Source of the DNA: Anoxybacillus amylolyticus
GTDB taxonomy: Bacteria > Bacillota > Bacilli > Bacillales > Anoxybacillaceae
Length of the DNA stretch: 64,000 nt
Direction of reading: 5' to 3'
Assembly (NCBI RefSeq): GCF_001634285.1
Contig: NZ_CP015438.1
Location: 2,430,001-2,494,000, forward strand
The position numbers and the translations under genes are program-made. Position 1 is the first letter of the stretch. Every line of letters starts with the position of its first letter. The notes below the pieces were generated by a model, which made no database searches, was not told the DNA's origin, and saw only the letters and a list, made by a program, of their open reading frames with translations. This document shows positions 1 to 7,594 of this stretch, piece after piece.

Positions 1-51
1 TCCAGATTATTCTGATGTTTAGCGTACCAATGTTTCCGACACAATTCAACA

Positions 52-79
52 TTGTTTTCCGTATCTTCTGTGTTAAAAT
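52..79 (+). promoter_or_regulatory. Candidate sigma-A promoter of zwf
   Basis: TTGTTT at 52-57 and TAAAAT at 74-79 are separated by 16 bases, upstream of the zwf ribosome binding site (GAGGT near 144-148). It fits a housekeeping promoter, but the -35 box is weak. Nothing else could be assigned in positions 1-154. Confidence 0.4.
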
Positions 80-154
80 GTTTGCGTTCATGACTGAAAA
101 TATCTACAATTAGATATTTGAAGAGACAATTTTAGCTAAAGCGAGGTACATATC

Positions 155-1642
155 GTGAACAACGTGAATCCAAAGTCACTGATCGTTATCTTTGGCGCCA
201 CAGGGGATTTGGCGAAACGCAAACTGTTCCCTTCCATTTACAGACTATACCAAAAAGGAAAACTATCAGAAGAATTTGCCGTCGTAGGGGTGGCACGGCG
301 TCCTCTTTCTAACGATGAGTTTCGTCGCTATGTAAGCCAATCCGTTGAGGATTCGACGAAACAAGAACTGTCTGATCCATCGTTTGTTTCCCGTTTTTAC
401 TATCACTCGCTCGATGTGACAAGCGCGGCGTCATATCAAGAGCTGAAAACGTTGCTTGAACGATTGGAAGAAACGTATCGTATTCCAGGCAACCGTATTT
501 TTTATTTAGCGATGGCGCCAGAATTTTTCGGGACGATTACATCGCATTTAAAATCAGAAGGGCTAACGGCAACGAACGGCTGGAAGCGGCTTGTCATCGA
601 AAAACCATTCGGTCATGATGTAAAAAGCGCTCAACAGCTAAACAAAGAAATCCGTCAATCATTTTCTGAAAAGGAAATTTTCCGGATCGATCATTACCTC
701 GGCAAAGAAATGGTGCAAAACATCGAAGTCATTCGCTTTGCGAACGCGATTTTTGAGCCGCTCTGGAATAACCGGTTTATTGCCAATATTCAAATTACAT
801 CGAGCGAAACGCTCGGTGTGGAAGATCGCGGTCGCTATTATGACCATTCTGGCGCGCTTCGCGATATGGTGCAAAACCATATGTTGCAAATGGTCGCGCT
901 TTTGGCAATGGAACCACCGATTAAATTGACGACGGATGACATTCGCAACGAAAAAGTGAAAGTGTTGCGCGCGCTTCGCCCGATTACGCACGATGAAGTC
1001 GATCAATATTTTGTGCGGGGGCAATATGGACGCGGCTTTATTCGCGGCCAAGAAGTGGTCGGCTATCGGGAAGAAAACAGCGTCGATCCACAGTCGAATA
1101 CCGAAACGTTTGTCGCTGGCAAACTAATGATCGACAACTTCCGTTGGGCTGGCGTGCCGTTTTACATACGTACTGGGAAACGGATGACCGAAAAATCGAC
1201 GAAAATCGTCGTGCAATTTAAAGATGTGCCGATGAATTTATATTATCGAACGAGCGAACACGTTCATCCGAATTTGCTCGTTATTCACATTCAGCCAGAT
1301 GAAGGGATTACGCTTCATTTAAATGCGAAAAAAAGCGGCGAAAGCATGAAAACAACACCGATTAAACTCGACTACTGCAACAATTGCATCGACGGCATTA
1401 ATACGCCAGAAGCGTATGAGAAATTGCTGTATGACTGCATGCGTGGCGATGCGACAAACTTTACGCATTGGGATGAAGTCGCTGCGTCATGGAGCTTCGT
1501 TGACCCGATTTCCGAAGTATGGGCAAATACGAAAGCCGCTGACTTCCCGAACTACGAAGCAGGCTCGATGGGACCGAAAAAAGCAGATGAACTATTGCAA
1601 AAAGACGGCTTCCATTGGTGGCCATTAAACGGAACAATGTGA
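155..1642 (+). CDS. zwf: Glucose-6-phosphate 1-dehydrogenase
   Basis: This cytoplasmic enzyme oxidises glucose-6-phosphate to 6-phosphogluconolactone with NADP+, the first step of the oxidative pentose phosphate pathway. The 495-residue length is normal for the family. The N-terminal dinucleotide-binding motif GATGDLAKRK begins at residue 14, and the active-site signature RIDHYLGKE lies near residue 177. The start is GTG, supported by GAGGT a few bases upstream; no ATG in frame is closer to a ribosome binding site. The second oxidative pathway enzyme, gndA, lies about 2.7 kb downstream on the opposite strand, so the two are close but not one operon. The next gene follows 13 bases after the stop and is probably cotranscribed. 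Confidence 0.97.
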   Translation: MNNVNPKSLIVIFGATGDLAKRKLFPSIYRLYQKGKLSEEFAVVGVARRPLSNDEFRRYVSQSVEDSTKQELSDPSFVSRFYYHSLDVTSAASYQELKTLLERLEETYRIPGNRIFYLAMAPEFFGTITSHLKSEGLTATNGWKRLVIEKPFGHDVKSAQQLNKEIRQSFSEKEIFRIDHYLGKEMVQNIEVIRFANAIFEPLWNNRFIANIQITSSETLGVEDRGRYYDHSGALRDMVQNHMLQMVALLAMEPPIKLTTDDIRNEKVKVLRALRPITHDEVDQYFVRGQYGRGFIRGQEVVGYREENSVDPQSNTETFVAGKLMIDNFRWAGVPFYIRTGKRMTEKSTKIVVQFKDVPMNLYYRTSEHVHPNLLVIHIQPDEGITLHLNAKKSGESMKTTPIKLDYCNNCIDGINTPEAYEKLLYDCMRGDATNFTHWDEVAASWSFVDPISEVWANTKAADFPNYEAGSMGPKKADELLQKDGFHWWPLNGTM

Positions 1643-1655
1643 GGAGGAAACAACG

Positions 1656-2267
1656 ATGAAAATATACGATGTCACCGCTCCGATTTTTGAAGGAATGCCT
1701 GTGTATAAAAATAAGCCGGAAAAACAACCGAAACTAACAACCGTCACCAACGATTACGTCACCGAATCGCGCATCGACATGGATGTGCATACCGGTACGC
1801 ATATTGACGCACCACTTCATATGGTGAAAAACGGAGAAACGTTTGAAACGATTTCGCTTGAAAAACTTGTCGGCTACTGCAAAGTATTGGACGTCACAAC
1901 CGTCAATGATCGCATTACAAAAGAGGATCTCATTCATTTTGATATTCAAGAGAACGATTTCATCTTATTCAAAACAAAAAACTCATTCGACGACGCATTT
2001 CACTTTGAATTTATTTACGTTGCCGAAGATGCCGCCATCTATTTAGCAGAAAAACGCATTCGCGGCGTCGGCATTGACGCGCTCGGCGTCGAACGCAACC
2101 AAGCAGGACACCCAACGCATAAAACGCTGTTCGGTCATGGCATTATCGTCATTGAAGGGCTTCGTCTAAAAGACGTACCAGCAGGGGAATATTGGATGGT
2201 CGCTGCTCCACTCAAACTCGTCGGCACCGACGCCGCCCCAGCGCGCGTATTATTGTTTGAACAATAA
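1656..2267 (+). CDS. Cyclase-family metal-dependent hydrolase (kynurenine formamidase-like)
   Basis: A 203-residue member of the cyclase/KynB family, metal-dependent amidohydrolases that include kynurenine formamidase. The family metal-binding motif HTGTHIDAPLH is at residues 45-55, and a second conserved block (GIDALGVE) lies in the C-terminal third. The start ATG has a strong GAGGAGG that overlaps the zwf stop region, so translation is probably linked to zwf. No other tryptophan-degradation gene is visible here, so the substrate is unknown. Family assignment is firm; the formamidase activity is inference. Confidence 0.8.
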   Translation: MKIYDVTAPIFEGMPVYKNKPEKQPKLTTVTNDYVTESRIDMDVHTGTHIDAPLHMVKNGETFETISLEKLVGYCKVLDVTTVNDRITKEDLIHFDIQENDFILFKTKNSFDDAFHFEFIYVAEDAAIYLAEKRIRGVGIDALGVERNQAGHPTHKTLFGHGIIVIEGLRLKDVPAGEYWMVAAPLKLVGTDAAPARVLLFEQ

Positions 2268-2272
2268 ACAAT

Positions 2273-2300
2273 CCCCCTCATCGAATGGTGAGGGGAATTT
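2273..2300 (+). terminator. Possible terminator after zwf and the cyclase gene
   Basis: CCCCTCA (2274-2280) can pair with TGAGGGG (2289-2295) just after the cyclase stop. The following run is AATTTATT, a poor U-tract, so termination efficiency is uncertain. Confidence 0.45.
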
Positions 2301-2336
2301 ATTAGCTACAACTGTATCAAATGGGAGGGGATAACT

Positions 2337-2666
2337 ATGCATAAGCATTTGCCGATGGAAGAAGAAGTGATGGACATGTTAGTTGGGGGATTTTCCTTCA
2401 TCATGTTCATTGCAGTCATCACGATTGTATATCTTTGGAGAAACAATCGAGCGCAACAGGTAGCTTTCTTATGGATTTTTTGTCATTTTTTCTTGCTTTC
2501 CATTGGGGTATATTTTGCATTCAAAGCCATTTCTTTTAACCTCGAGCATGCACAAGCGTCAGTAGAAATTTCGCTCCTTTTAGGTAAAGCAGGGATATCA
2601 TGGGGCGCGGGCATGATTTGCTTATTAATTGGGGTTGCGAAACTGGCAAACAAACCAACGCAATAA
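2337..2666 (+). CDS. Small membrane protein of unknown function
   Basis: A 109-residue protein I do not recognise. After an acidic N-terminal tail (EEE near residue 8) there are three hydrophobic stretches, near residues 14-33, 42-63 and 80-100, so it is likely an integral membrane protein. The ATG follows GGGAGGGG at about 2323-2330, a strong ribosome binding site. It stands alone between a weak terminator and the toxin-antitoxin patch. No function is proposed. Confidence 0.6.
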   Translation: MHKHLPMEEEVMDMLVGGFSFIMFIAVITIVYLWRNNRAQQVAFLWIFCHFFLLSIGVYFAFKAISFNLEHAQASVEISLLLGKAGISWGAGMICLLIGVAKLANKPTQ

Positions 2667-2803
2667 CAGGGCGTTGTGTAAAGCTATTTTAGATTCACGC
2701 AAGAAATGAAAATGTTGTGTATTTAATTTCGTTTTGTCATATACTAATAGTAAGGAAAGTAGGAATTCCCCTACTTTTTAAATATTTAAAGGAGGAAGAT
2801 AAT

Positions 2804-3076
2804 ATGCACATTCCGATTGTTGATCATGCTAAGGTAATGTCTAAAGGGCAAATTACACTTCCTAAAGATATTCGGGCAAAACTTGGTCTATCTGTAGGCG
2901 ATCGTGTTACTCTCATTTGTGAAGAAGATCGCGTTATCCTTATGAATTCAGCAGTTTACGCCATGAAAATGCTACAAAAAGAAATGGAAGGAGAAGCAGA
3001 AAAAGCTGGGATATGTACCGATGACGACATCACAAATTTAGTGAAGGATATTCGGGCGGAGATGGAAGGTTTATGA
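2804..3076 (+). CDS. AbrB/MazE-type antitoxin, DNA-binding
   Basis: A 90-residue SpoVT/AbrB swapped-hairpin protein. The signature VMSKGQITLPKDIRAKLGL near residue 12, followed by VGDRVTL, is typical of antitoxins that bind DNA with the N-terminal half and the toxin with the C-terminal half. I start it at the ATG after GGAGGAAGATAAT rather than at an upstream in-frame codon that lacks a ribosome binding site. Its stop overlaps the start of a PIN-domain reading frame (ATGA), as in toxin-antitoxin pairs. The partner toxin is broken, so this antitoxin may be an orphan. Confidence 0.8.
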   Translation: MHIPIVDHAKVMSKGQITLPKDIRAKLGLSVGDRVTLICEEDRVILMNSAVYAMKMLQKEMEGEAEKAGICTDDDITNLVKDIRAEMEGL

Positions 3077-3366
3077 GAGTATTGATTGACACCAATATTT
3101 TGATTTCTGCGTCTTTAAATAGTAGCAGTACTCCATATCAAGCGTACATCAAAGCCGTTACTTATCCCAACCACAGAATCGTATACGATCAAAATATTGA
3201 CGAGCTACGACGTGTATTCAATCGGAAATTTCCGCATAAAATTCAAGCGCTTGAACATTTTTTATGACTGGCGCTTACTGTCCTTGAAGTGATTCCAACT
3301 GTATTTGATAATAGAATTTTGAGTCACACTGATTACATCTTTGTGAGCCACCTTCAACTTAGCGAA
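3073..3366 (+). pseudogene. Broken PIN-domain toxin (VapC-like)
   Basis: The frame opens with MRVLIDTNILISA, the first PIN-domain acidic motif, and continues as a normal PIN toxin (RRVFNRKFPHK) until an in-frame TGA at 3265-3267, after about 64 residues. Past that stop the same frame still reads LALTVLEVIPT, which fits the family, but then diverges and ends at a second stop near 3366. The C-terminal acidic residues of the nuclease site (expected in a motif like TGDKDF) are absent. It is therefore a nonsense-mutated and C-terminally truncated toxin downstream of an intact antitoxin. Confidence 0.75.
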
Positions 3367-3597
3367 TGGTAAATCTGATGTATCTTGACAAGGAGCATCC
3401 AGAAGCATGATTTCACTTGAAAGGTGCCACATCAAGGTGTTTCGATAGGCATCAAGCCAATCATGCCTCTCACTCCATATCAATAATACGGTATTTTTCG
3501 CTGGAAATGGGTGCTCACGTTTTCATAAGCGAAGTGGGCTCAATGTTATGTGAGCAAAGCAAAAACAATATCAATTCATGTAGCAAGCAATATGCCG
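3367..3597. other. Non-coding remnant between toxin-antitoxin modules
   Basis: Between the end of the broken PIN frame and the HicA-like gene I see no convincing gene. A 73-codon open frame on the minus strand (3262-3483) has no recognisable family and no clear ribosome binding site. The stretch looks like debris from a rearrangement that removed the toxin's 3' end. Confidence 0.5.
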
Positions 3598-3819
3598 TCA
3601 ACTATTTCGGTTAAATTCTTCTTGTGTAATTTTTAATTGATTTTTTAAGATGTCCTTCCAAAGACGAACAGGAATTTCTTTTCCCAATGAATGGCTTACT
3701 TTTGTTTTTAATACTTCCCCGTTCACAAATTTCCGATAATAATAATGATCCGCCCCTTTTTTGTATTGTTCCCATCCGTTACGCTCTAGATACCGTTTTA
3801 AATCTCTAAACTTCGGCAA
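3598..3819 (-). CDS. HicA-like toxin (mRNA interferase family)
   Basis: A 73-residue basic protein with the small HicA/YcfA double-stranded-RNA-binding-like layout: RDLKRYLERNGWEQYKKGADHYYYRK followed by a short beta hairpin and VSHSLGKEIP. The HicA catalytic histidine is probably the one in GADHYYY near residue 24. Its start overlaps the end of the upstream antitoxin-like gene by 14 bases, which is usual for toxin-antitoxin operons. HicA proteins cleave mRNA when freed from HicB. The match rests on motif and length only. Confidence 0.7.
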   Translation of the reverse strand: MPKFRDLKRYLERNGWEQYKKGADHYYYRKFVNGEVLKTKVSHSLGKEIPVRLWKDILKNQLKITQEEFNRNS

Positions 3820-4249
3820 CGTCTTCTCCGAACAATAAATGCTCTATATCATCTAATGATTCGCAAAGCAAAATGCGTAACGCGTAGGGAATAAGGGATT
3901 GCGTATTTTTCGCTTCGAACATTAGCGGATGATGGATGAAATCTTCGGCAAATTCGCGCGCTGCAACAGCAGCCGCACGACGACATTCCGCTTCCGTTTC
4001 TCCCATCGCATAATCGTTGATTGGTTCAATCCAAGCCGTAAAGCTTCCATCCTCTTCTTTTCTCATATCGACACAGAACTTATACGGTTCGAGAATCTGT
4101 GCAAGGAGCATACGATTGAGAAACACACCGTCTGTCTCATTTTTTTTACGGGCTTTCACTAAAGAAGGAATGCATTTCTGCAAATCATCAAAAATATGCG
4201 TAAAGTTTTGTCTTGCAACTGTAAAACGATATTCTTTTAACATGCTCAT
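3806..4249 (-). CDS. HicB-like antitoxin
   Basis: A 147-residue acidic protein encoded directly upstream of, and overlapping, the HicA-like toxin. The middle part, EEDGSFTAWIEPINDYAMGETEAE followed by an Ala-rich helix, resembles the HicB partial RNase H fold. The N-terminal part (VARQNFTHIFDDL) may be an extra DNA-binding or dimerisation segment as in Phd/YefM-type antitoxins; this is inference. Antitoxin first and toxin second is the reverse of the classical hicAB order but is common. A palindromic operator lies immediately upstream. Confidence 0.65.
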   Translation of the reverse strand: MSMLKEYRFTVARQNFTHIFDDLQKCIPSLVKARKKNETDGVFLNRMLLAQILEPYKFCVDMRKEEDGSFTAWIEPINDYAMGETEAECRRAAAVAAREFAEDFIHHPLMFEAKNTQSLIPYALRILLCESLDDIEHLLFGEDVAEV

Positions 4250-4277
4250 GCCTCCTCACCTCCTATAGTATCATAAT

Positions 4278-4305
4278 ATGTACAATTTGTACATTATGTA
4301 CACAT
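4278..4305 (-). promoter_or_regulatory. Palindromic operator upstream of the HicB-like antitoxin
   Basis: ATGTACAATTTGTACAT at 4278-4294 is an 8+8 inverted repeat around one base, and a third TGTACA occurs at 4297-4302. Reading toward the antitoxin, TTGTAC and a TATGAT-like box overlap it, so a protein bound here would block the promoter. Autoregulation by the antitoxin or its complex is likely. Confidence 0.6.
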
Positions 4306-4340
4306 TAAACAACTATTTTAGACTACGCTCTAAAAAAGGA

Positions 4341-4375
4341 AATAAAAACCCCCAGAGCCACTTGCCCTAGGGGGT
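4341..4375 (-). terminator. Intrinsic terminator of gndA
   Basis: On the minus strand, ACCCCCTAG and the CTGGGGGT arm (4375-4348) form a stem followed by TTTTTATTT. It begins a few bases after the gndA stop. Confidence 0.85.
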
Positions 4376-4381
4376 GTTCGT

Positions 4382-5791
4382 TTATTTCAACCATTCGGTA
4401 TGGAAAATGCCTTCTTTGTCGATGCGTTCGTACGTGTGCGCGCCGAAGTAGTCGCGTTGGGCTTGGATAAGGTTCGCTGGCAATGTTTCCATCCGGTAGC
4501 TGTCGTAGTATGCTAAGGCGCTGGCAAATGCCGGAACTGGAATGCCGCGCATCGCTGCGGTTGCGACGATTTCACGAAGCGATTGTTGATAGTTTTCGAC
4601 GATGTCTTTAAAGTATGGGTCAAGCAATAAGTTTGGCAGCGCTGGATCGCGATCGTACGCCTCTTTAATTTTTTGCAAAAACTGGGCGCGAATAATGCAG
4701 CCGCCGCGGAAAATCATCGCGATATTGCCGTATTGCAAATTCCAGTTATATTCTTCTGATGCGGCTTTCATTTGTGCAAAGCCTTGGGCGTACGAGCAAA
4801 TTTTGCTCATGTAAAGCGCGCGGCGAACAGCTTCAATAAAGTGCGCACGGTCGCCTTCATACGGCTTCACCGCCGGACCAGATAAAAGTTTGCTTGCTTT
4901 GACACGCTCGTCTTTCATCGCTGAAATGAAACGAGCGAATACCGATTCCGTAATAATTGGAAGCGGAACGCCTAAGTCGAGCGCGTTTTGGCTCGTCCAT
5001 TTTCCTGTCCCTTTTTGGCCCGCTTTGTCTAAAATGACATCGACGAGCGGCTTGCCTGTTTCTTCATCGATTTTTGTAAAAATGTCTGCCGTAATTTCGA
5101 TTAAATAGCTGTCTAACTCCCCTTTATTCCACTCCGCAAACACTTCATGCAACTCTTGGGCATTTAACCCGAGCACATGTTTTAATAAAAAATACGCTTC
5201 GGCAATTAATTGCATATCGCCGTACTCAATGCCGTTATGCACCATTTTCACATAATGTCCGGCACCGTCTGGACCGATGTATGTCGTGCACGGCTCGCCG
5301 TCCACTTTTGCGGCAATTGCTTCGAAAATTGGGCGCACAAGCTCGTGTGCTTCTTTTTGTCCCCCTGGCATGATTGAAGGGCCTTTTAATGCTCCTTCTT
5401 CCCCGCCGGAAACGCCTGTACCGATAAAATGAATGCCGAGTTCCGCAAGTTCTTTATTACGGCGCTGCGTATCTTTAAAATACGTATTGCCGCCATCAAT
5501 CACGATATCGCCTTTTTCTAAATGCGGCTTTAATTGTTCAATCGTTGCGTCGGTCGCTGCACCAGCTTTGACCATCAACAAAATTTTGCGCGGCTTCTCA
5601 AGCGCGTTGACAAACTCTTCGATGCTATATGTACCGACCACGTTTTTCCCTTTCGCTTCTTGTAAAAACTCGTCTGTTTTTTCTCGTGAACGGTTATATA
5701 CGGCAACAGAATACCCACGACTTTCAATATTAAGCGCCAAATTTTTCCCCATGACCGCTAAACCAATGACACCAATTTGCTGTTTTGCCAT
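4382..5791 (-). CDS. gndA: 6-phosphogluconate dehydrogenase, decarboxylating
   Basis: This 469-residue cytoplasmic enzyme converts 6-phosphogluconate to ribulose-5-phosphate and CO2 with NADP+, following zwf in the oxidative pentose phosphate pathway. The N-terminal Rossmann motif is GLAVMGKN at residues 10-17. GGNTYFKD and [11 protein letters not shown] mark the substrate pocket, and [13 protein letters not shown] near residue 183 carries the catalytic lysine and asparagine. The length is typical. It has its own likely promoter and terminator and is a single-gene unit. The NADP preference is inferred from the family, not read from a diagnostic residue. Confidence 0.97.
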   Translation of the reverse strand: MAKQQIGVIGLAVMGKNLALNIESRGYSVAVYNRSREKTDEFLQEAKGKNVVGTYSIEEFVNALEKPRKILLMVKAGAATDATIEQLKPHLEKGDIVIDGGNTYFKDTQRRNKELAELGIHFIGTGVSGGEEGALKGPSIMPGGQKEAHELVRPIFEAIAAKVDGEPCTTYIGPDGAGHYVKMVHNGIEYGDMQLIAEAYFLLKHVLGLNAQELHEVFAEWNKGELDSYLIEITADIFTKIDEETGKPLVDVILDKAGQKGTGKWTSQNALDLGVPLPIITESVFARFISAMKDERVKASKLLSGPAVKPYEGDRAHFIEAVRRALYMSKICSYAQGFAQMKAASEEYNWNLQYGNIAMIFRGGCIIRAQFLQKIKEAYDRDPALPNLLLDPYFKDIVENYQQSLREIVATAAMRGIPVPAFASALAYYDSYRMETLPANLIQAQRDYFGAHTYERIDKEGIFHTEWLK

Positions 5792-5829
5792 TTGAAACGT
5801 TCCTTTCTATTTTTGATTGTTCAACAAAG

Positions 5830-5858
5830 AACATACCATAGTCCATTTTTTCATTCAA
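5830..5858 (-). promoter_or_regulatory. Candidate sigma-A promoter of gndA
   Basis: Read on the minus strand, TTGAAT (5858-5853) and TATGTT (5835-5830) are 17 bases apart, about 40 bases upstream of the gndA ATG. Confidence 0.5.
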
Positions 5859-5870
5859 GTTTTATGTTCA

Positions 5871-5903
5871 AAAGAAAAGAGCCCTTTGTTCGGACTCTTT
5901 TCC
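5871..5903 (-). terminator. Terminator of the Tyr/Gly/His-rich small gene
   Basis: On the minus strand AAAAGAG and CTCTTTT pair around a short loop and are followed by CTTTTG. It lies just past the stop of the small gene at 5910, showing that this gene is a separate transcription unit. Confidence 0.65.
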
Positions 5904-5909
5904 TTCCAT

Positions 5910-6092
5910 TTAATACCCGCCGTATGGATAACCACCATATGGATATGACGGATAATACGGATAGTACGGGTAATGATGGTGATGCGGATAATACGGATAA
6001 TATGGGGAATACGGTCCGTGCGGATAGTGCGGATAATAGCCGCCGTGCCCCGGATACCCTCCATATCCTCCTTGCCATTGTTGTCTATCCAT
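5910..6092 (-). CDS. Tyr/Gly/Pro/His-rich small protein, probable spore coat component
   Basis: A 60-residue protein made almost entirely of Tyr, Gly, Pro and His: MDRQQWQGGYGG leads into repeated YYP, YPH and GGY units, with a His run near residue 37. There is no signal peptide or membrane segment. Such low-complexity Tyr/Gly-rich proteins are known among Bacillus spore coat and crust proteins. A strong ribosome binding site (GAGGAGGAA) precedes the ATG, a dedicated terminator follows, and a close sigma-K promoter match lies upstream, together supporting a mother-cell-expressed gene. The exact family is not recognised; its role in the coat is inference. Confidence 0.65.
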   Translation of the reverse strand: MDRQQWQGGYGGYPGHGGYYPHYPHGPYSPYYPYYPHHHHYPYYPYYPSYPYGGYPYGGY

Positions 6093-6125
6093 CGTTCATT
6101 CCTCCTCTAGGCTTTCCTTCGCTTA

Positions 6126-6152
6126 TAGCATATGCTCCTAGGGAAAATGTGT
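6126..6152 (-). promoter_or_regulatory. Sigma-K-like promoter of the Tyr/Gly/His-rich gene
   Basis: On the minus strand, AC (6152-6151) is followed after 16 bases by CATATGCTA (6134-6126). This matches the sigma-K consensus (AC, 15-17 bases, CATANNNTA) exactly in the conserved positions. It sits between the dltD stop and the small gene's ribosome binding site. Confidence 0.6.
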
Positions 6153-6164
6153 ATGGGCGCATAC

Positions 6165-7343
6165 CTAGTGTTGATGGACAAACTCGATAATGGCTTTATC
6201 AATTGGGAGCCAGCCTTTATACCCTAAATGCATCGTATCTTTTAAAAAGTACGGGTCATATTCATGATTGCTTAAATCAAGGACAGGAAACCCTTCTTTT
6301 TCAATTTGTTGTTTAATTTTTTGATAATACCCTTGTCGTTCTTGTTTGCTTAGACCCATATAATCATACCAAAAACCGTTGACAGGAACGGACACAAACA
6401 AAGGTTGTGCGTTCGCTTCTTTTAACACATCAAGCACTAGCTGGAAATCTTTATATTCTGGCGAGGTAAGTAGCCGCGAGTCTTTGCGAAATCCCTTTAA
6501 TTGCTCAAATTTCGGCTTAATTCTTTTATTGTAATAAAAATTATCGATGTAAAAGTGGTTGTTCGTGCTCTTTACTTTCGCCAGCTCGACCGCATTTTTC
6601 TCTAGCTCATCCCACGTTTTATTTTTCACTAACGATGGCTGTGGATGAAGCTTTGTGATTGGCACATCTAAAATCGCATGCAGCAAGTCCCGCTTTTCTA
6701 ATGCTTTCATTAAAAGGAAAGCGAACGGCTTCATAACAGCAGCTTTCATTTTGGTTTTCCTGTCTTGATGCACTTTTGCCTCTAACAGCGTCTTTAACAT
6801 CGCATCGTTTTTCACGACATCAAACGTCAACAACCGTTTTGCCCCCTCTACTTGAAGGGCTTTGCTTACTTTCGGTTCAAGCGCAAACCGATATGCTTGC
6901 AACGCTGAAAAATTAGCGTCAAACGATTGCTGCGTCGCTCCTTCTTGATAAAACCATTGCGGTGACAAAATAAATAATAGCTTTTTATGCTTCAAACCGT
7001 CTTTTTGGTCAGCAAAATTTAAAAAATGCACAAAAGACTGCATTCCTCCTCTTCCTACAAGAAAAGGAGTAACCCCAATCGGATTGACTTTAAAATAGTT
7101 AGACGGATGAAACGTGTCAAGCCGCGACAATTCCGATGAACCGTAAATCGGCAAATAGTGAGGGCTCTCTAGCATTTTCTTTTGAATAATTTCGCCTTGA
7201 AACATGTTAAAATCAAGGTCAACCGCCTCTTCTTCCACCTTTTTATCTGTAATGAGCGGGAGAAGATATTGGTTTGGGATGAATAAAATCATGCAGAAAA
7301 GGACGATAGCCGCTAAAAGCGGGCTAAACGACGGTCGTTTCAT
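6165..7343 (-). CDS. dltD: D-alanyl-lipoteichoic acid biosynthesis protein DltD
   Basis: The last dlt gene encodes a 392-residue membrane-anchored protein acting outside the cell in transfer of D-alanine to lipoteichoic acid. An N-terminal hydrophobic anchor (about residues 8-30) precedes the SGNH-like domain, where YGSSELSR near residue 68 holds the catalytic serine. MHLGYKGWLP near the C terminus carries the matching Asp/His region. I start it at the ATG whose A overlaps the dltC stop (ATGA), preceded by GGAG, rather than at a TTG two codons upstream. The gene ends just before the sigma-K-like promoter of the next unit. Confidence 0.93.
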   Translation of the reverse strand: MKRPSFSPLLAAIVLFCMILFIPNQYLLPLITDKKVEEEAVDLDFNMFQGEIIQKKMLESPHYLPIYGSSELSRLDTFHPSNYFKVNPIGVTPFLVGRGGMQSFVHFLNFADQKDGLKHKKLLFILSPQWFYQEGATQQSFDANFSALQAYRFALEPKVSKALQVEGAKRLLTFDVVKNDAMLKTLLEAKVHQDRKTKMKAAVMKPFAFLLMKALEKRDLLHAILDVPITKLHPQPSLVKNKTWDELEKNAVELAKVKSTNNHFYIDNFYYNKRIKPKFEQLKGFRKDSRLLTSPEYKDFQLVLDVLKEANAQPLFVSVPVNGFWYDYMGLSKQERQGYYQKIKQQIEKEGFPVLDLSNHEYDPYFLKDTMHLGYKGWLPIDKAIIEFVHQH

Positions 7344-7576
7344 GCCCAATTCTCCAATATAGCGATAATTTTATTCGGCGTCGACCATTGTTCCCGATCT
7401 ACTTCTGAAATGCCGACACGAATCCCTAATTTCTCCTCAATCCCCATCAATAACGACACTACCCCAAACGAATCAAGCAAGCCTTCTTCAAATAACTCGA
7501 TATTTAAGTTTTCTTTCACAACGTCCGTTTGGCAAATTTCTTCTAAAAGTTCAAGAACTGTATGTTTGATCTCCAT
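7340..7576 (-). CDS. dltC: D-alanyl carrier protein
   Basis: A 78-residue acyl-carrier-type protein that receives D-alanine as a thioester from DltA. The phosphopantetheine attachment serine is S36 in GLLDSFGVVSLL. I choose the second ATG (MEIKHTVLELL): the first ATG, five codons earlier, overlaps GGAGG, which then sits 8 bases before the chosen start. This gives the 78-residue length known for DltC. It overlaps dltD by 4 bases. Confidence 0.93.
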   Translation of the reverse strand: MEIKHTVLELLEEICQTDVVKENLNIELFEEGLLDSFGVVSLLMGIEEKLGIRVGISEVDREQWSTPNKIIAILENWA

Positions 7577-7594
7577 TTTCTTTTCCTCCATCCA

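Noticed and set aside
1-110. An open minus-strand frame that reads like protein and runs off the window edge
   Set aside because: It lacks a recognisable start codon and ribosome binding site, and too little is visible to judge.
3262-3483. Minus-strand open frame of 73 codons in the toxin-antitoxin debris
   Set aside because: No family resemblance, no ribosome binding site, and it overlaps the broken PIN frame.
5851-6078. Two other long minus-strand frames across the Tyr/Gly/His-rich gene
   Set aside because: They are shadows produced by the repetitive codons; only the frame starting at 6092 has a ribosome binding site and a terminator just after its stop.
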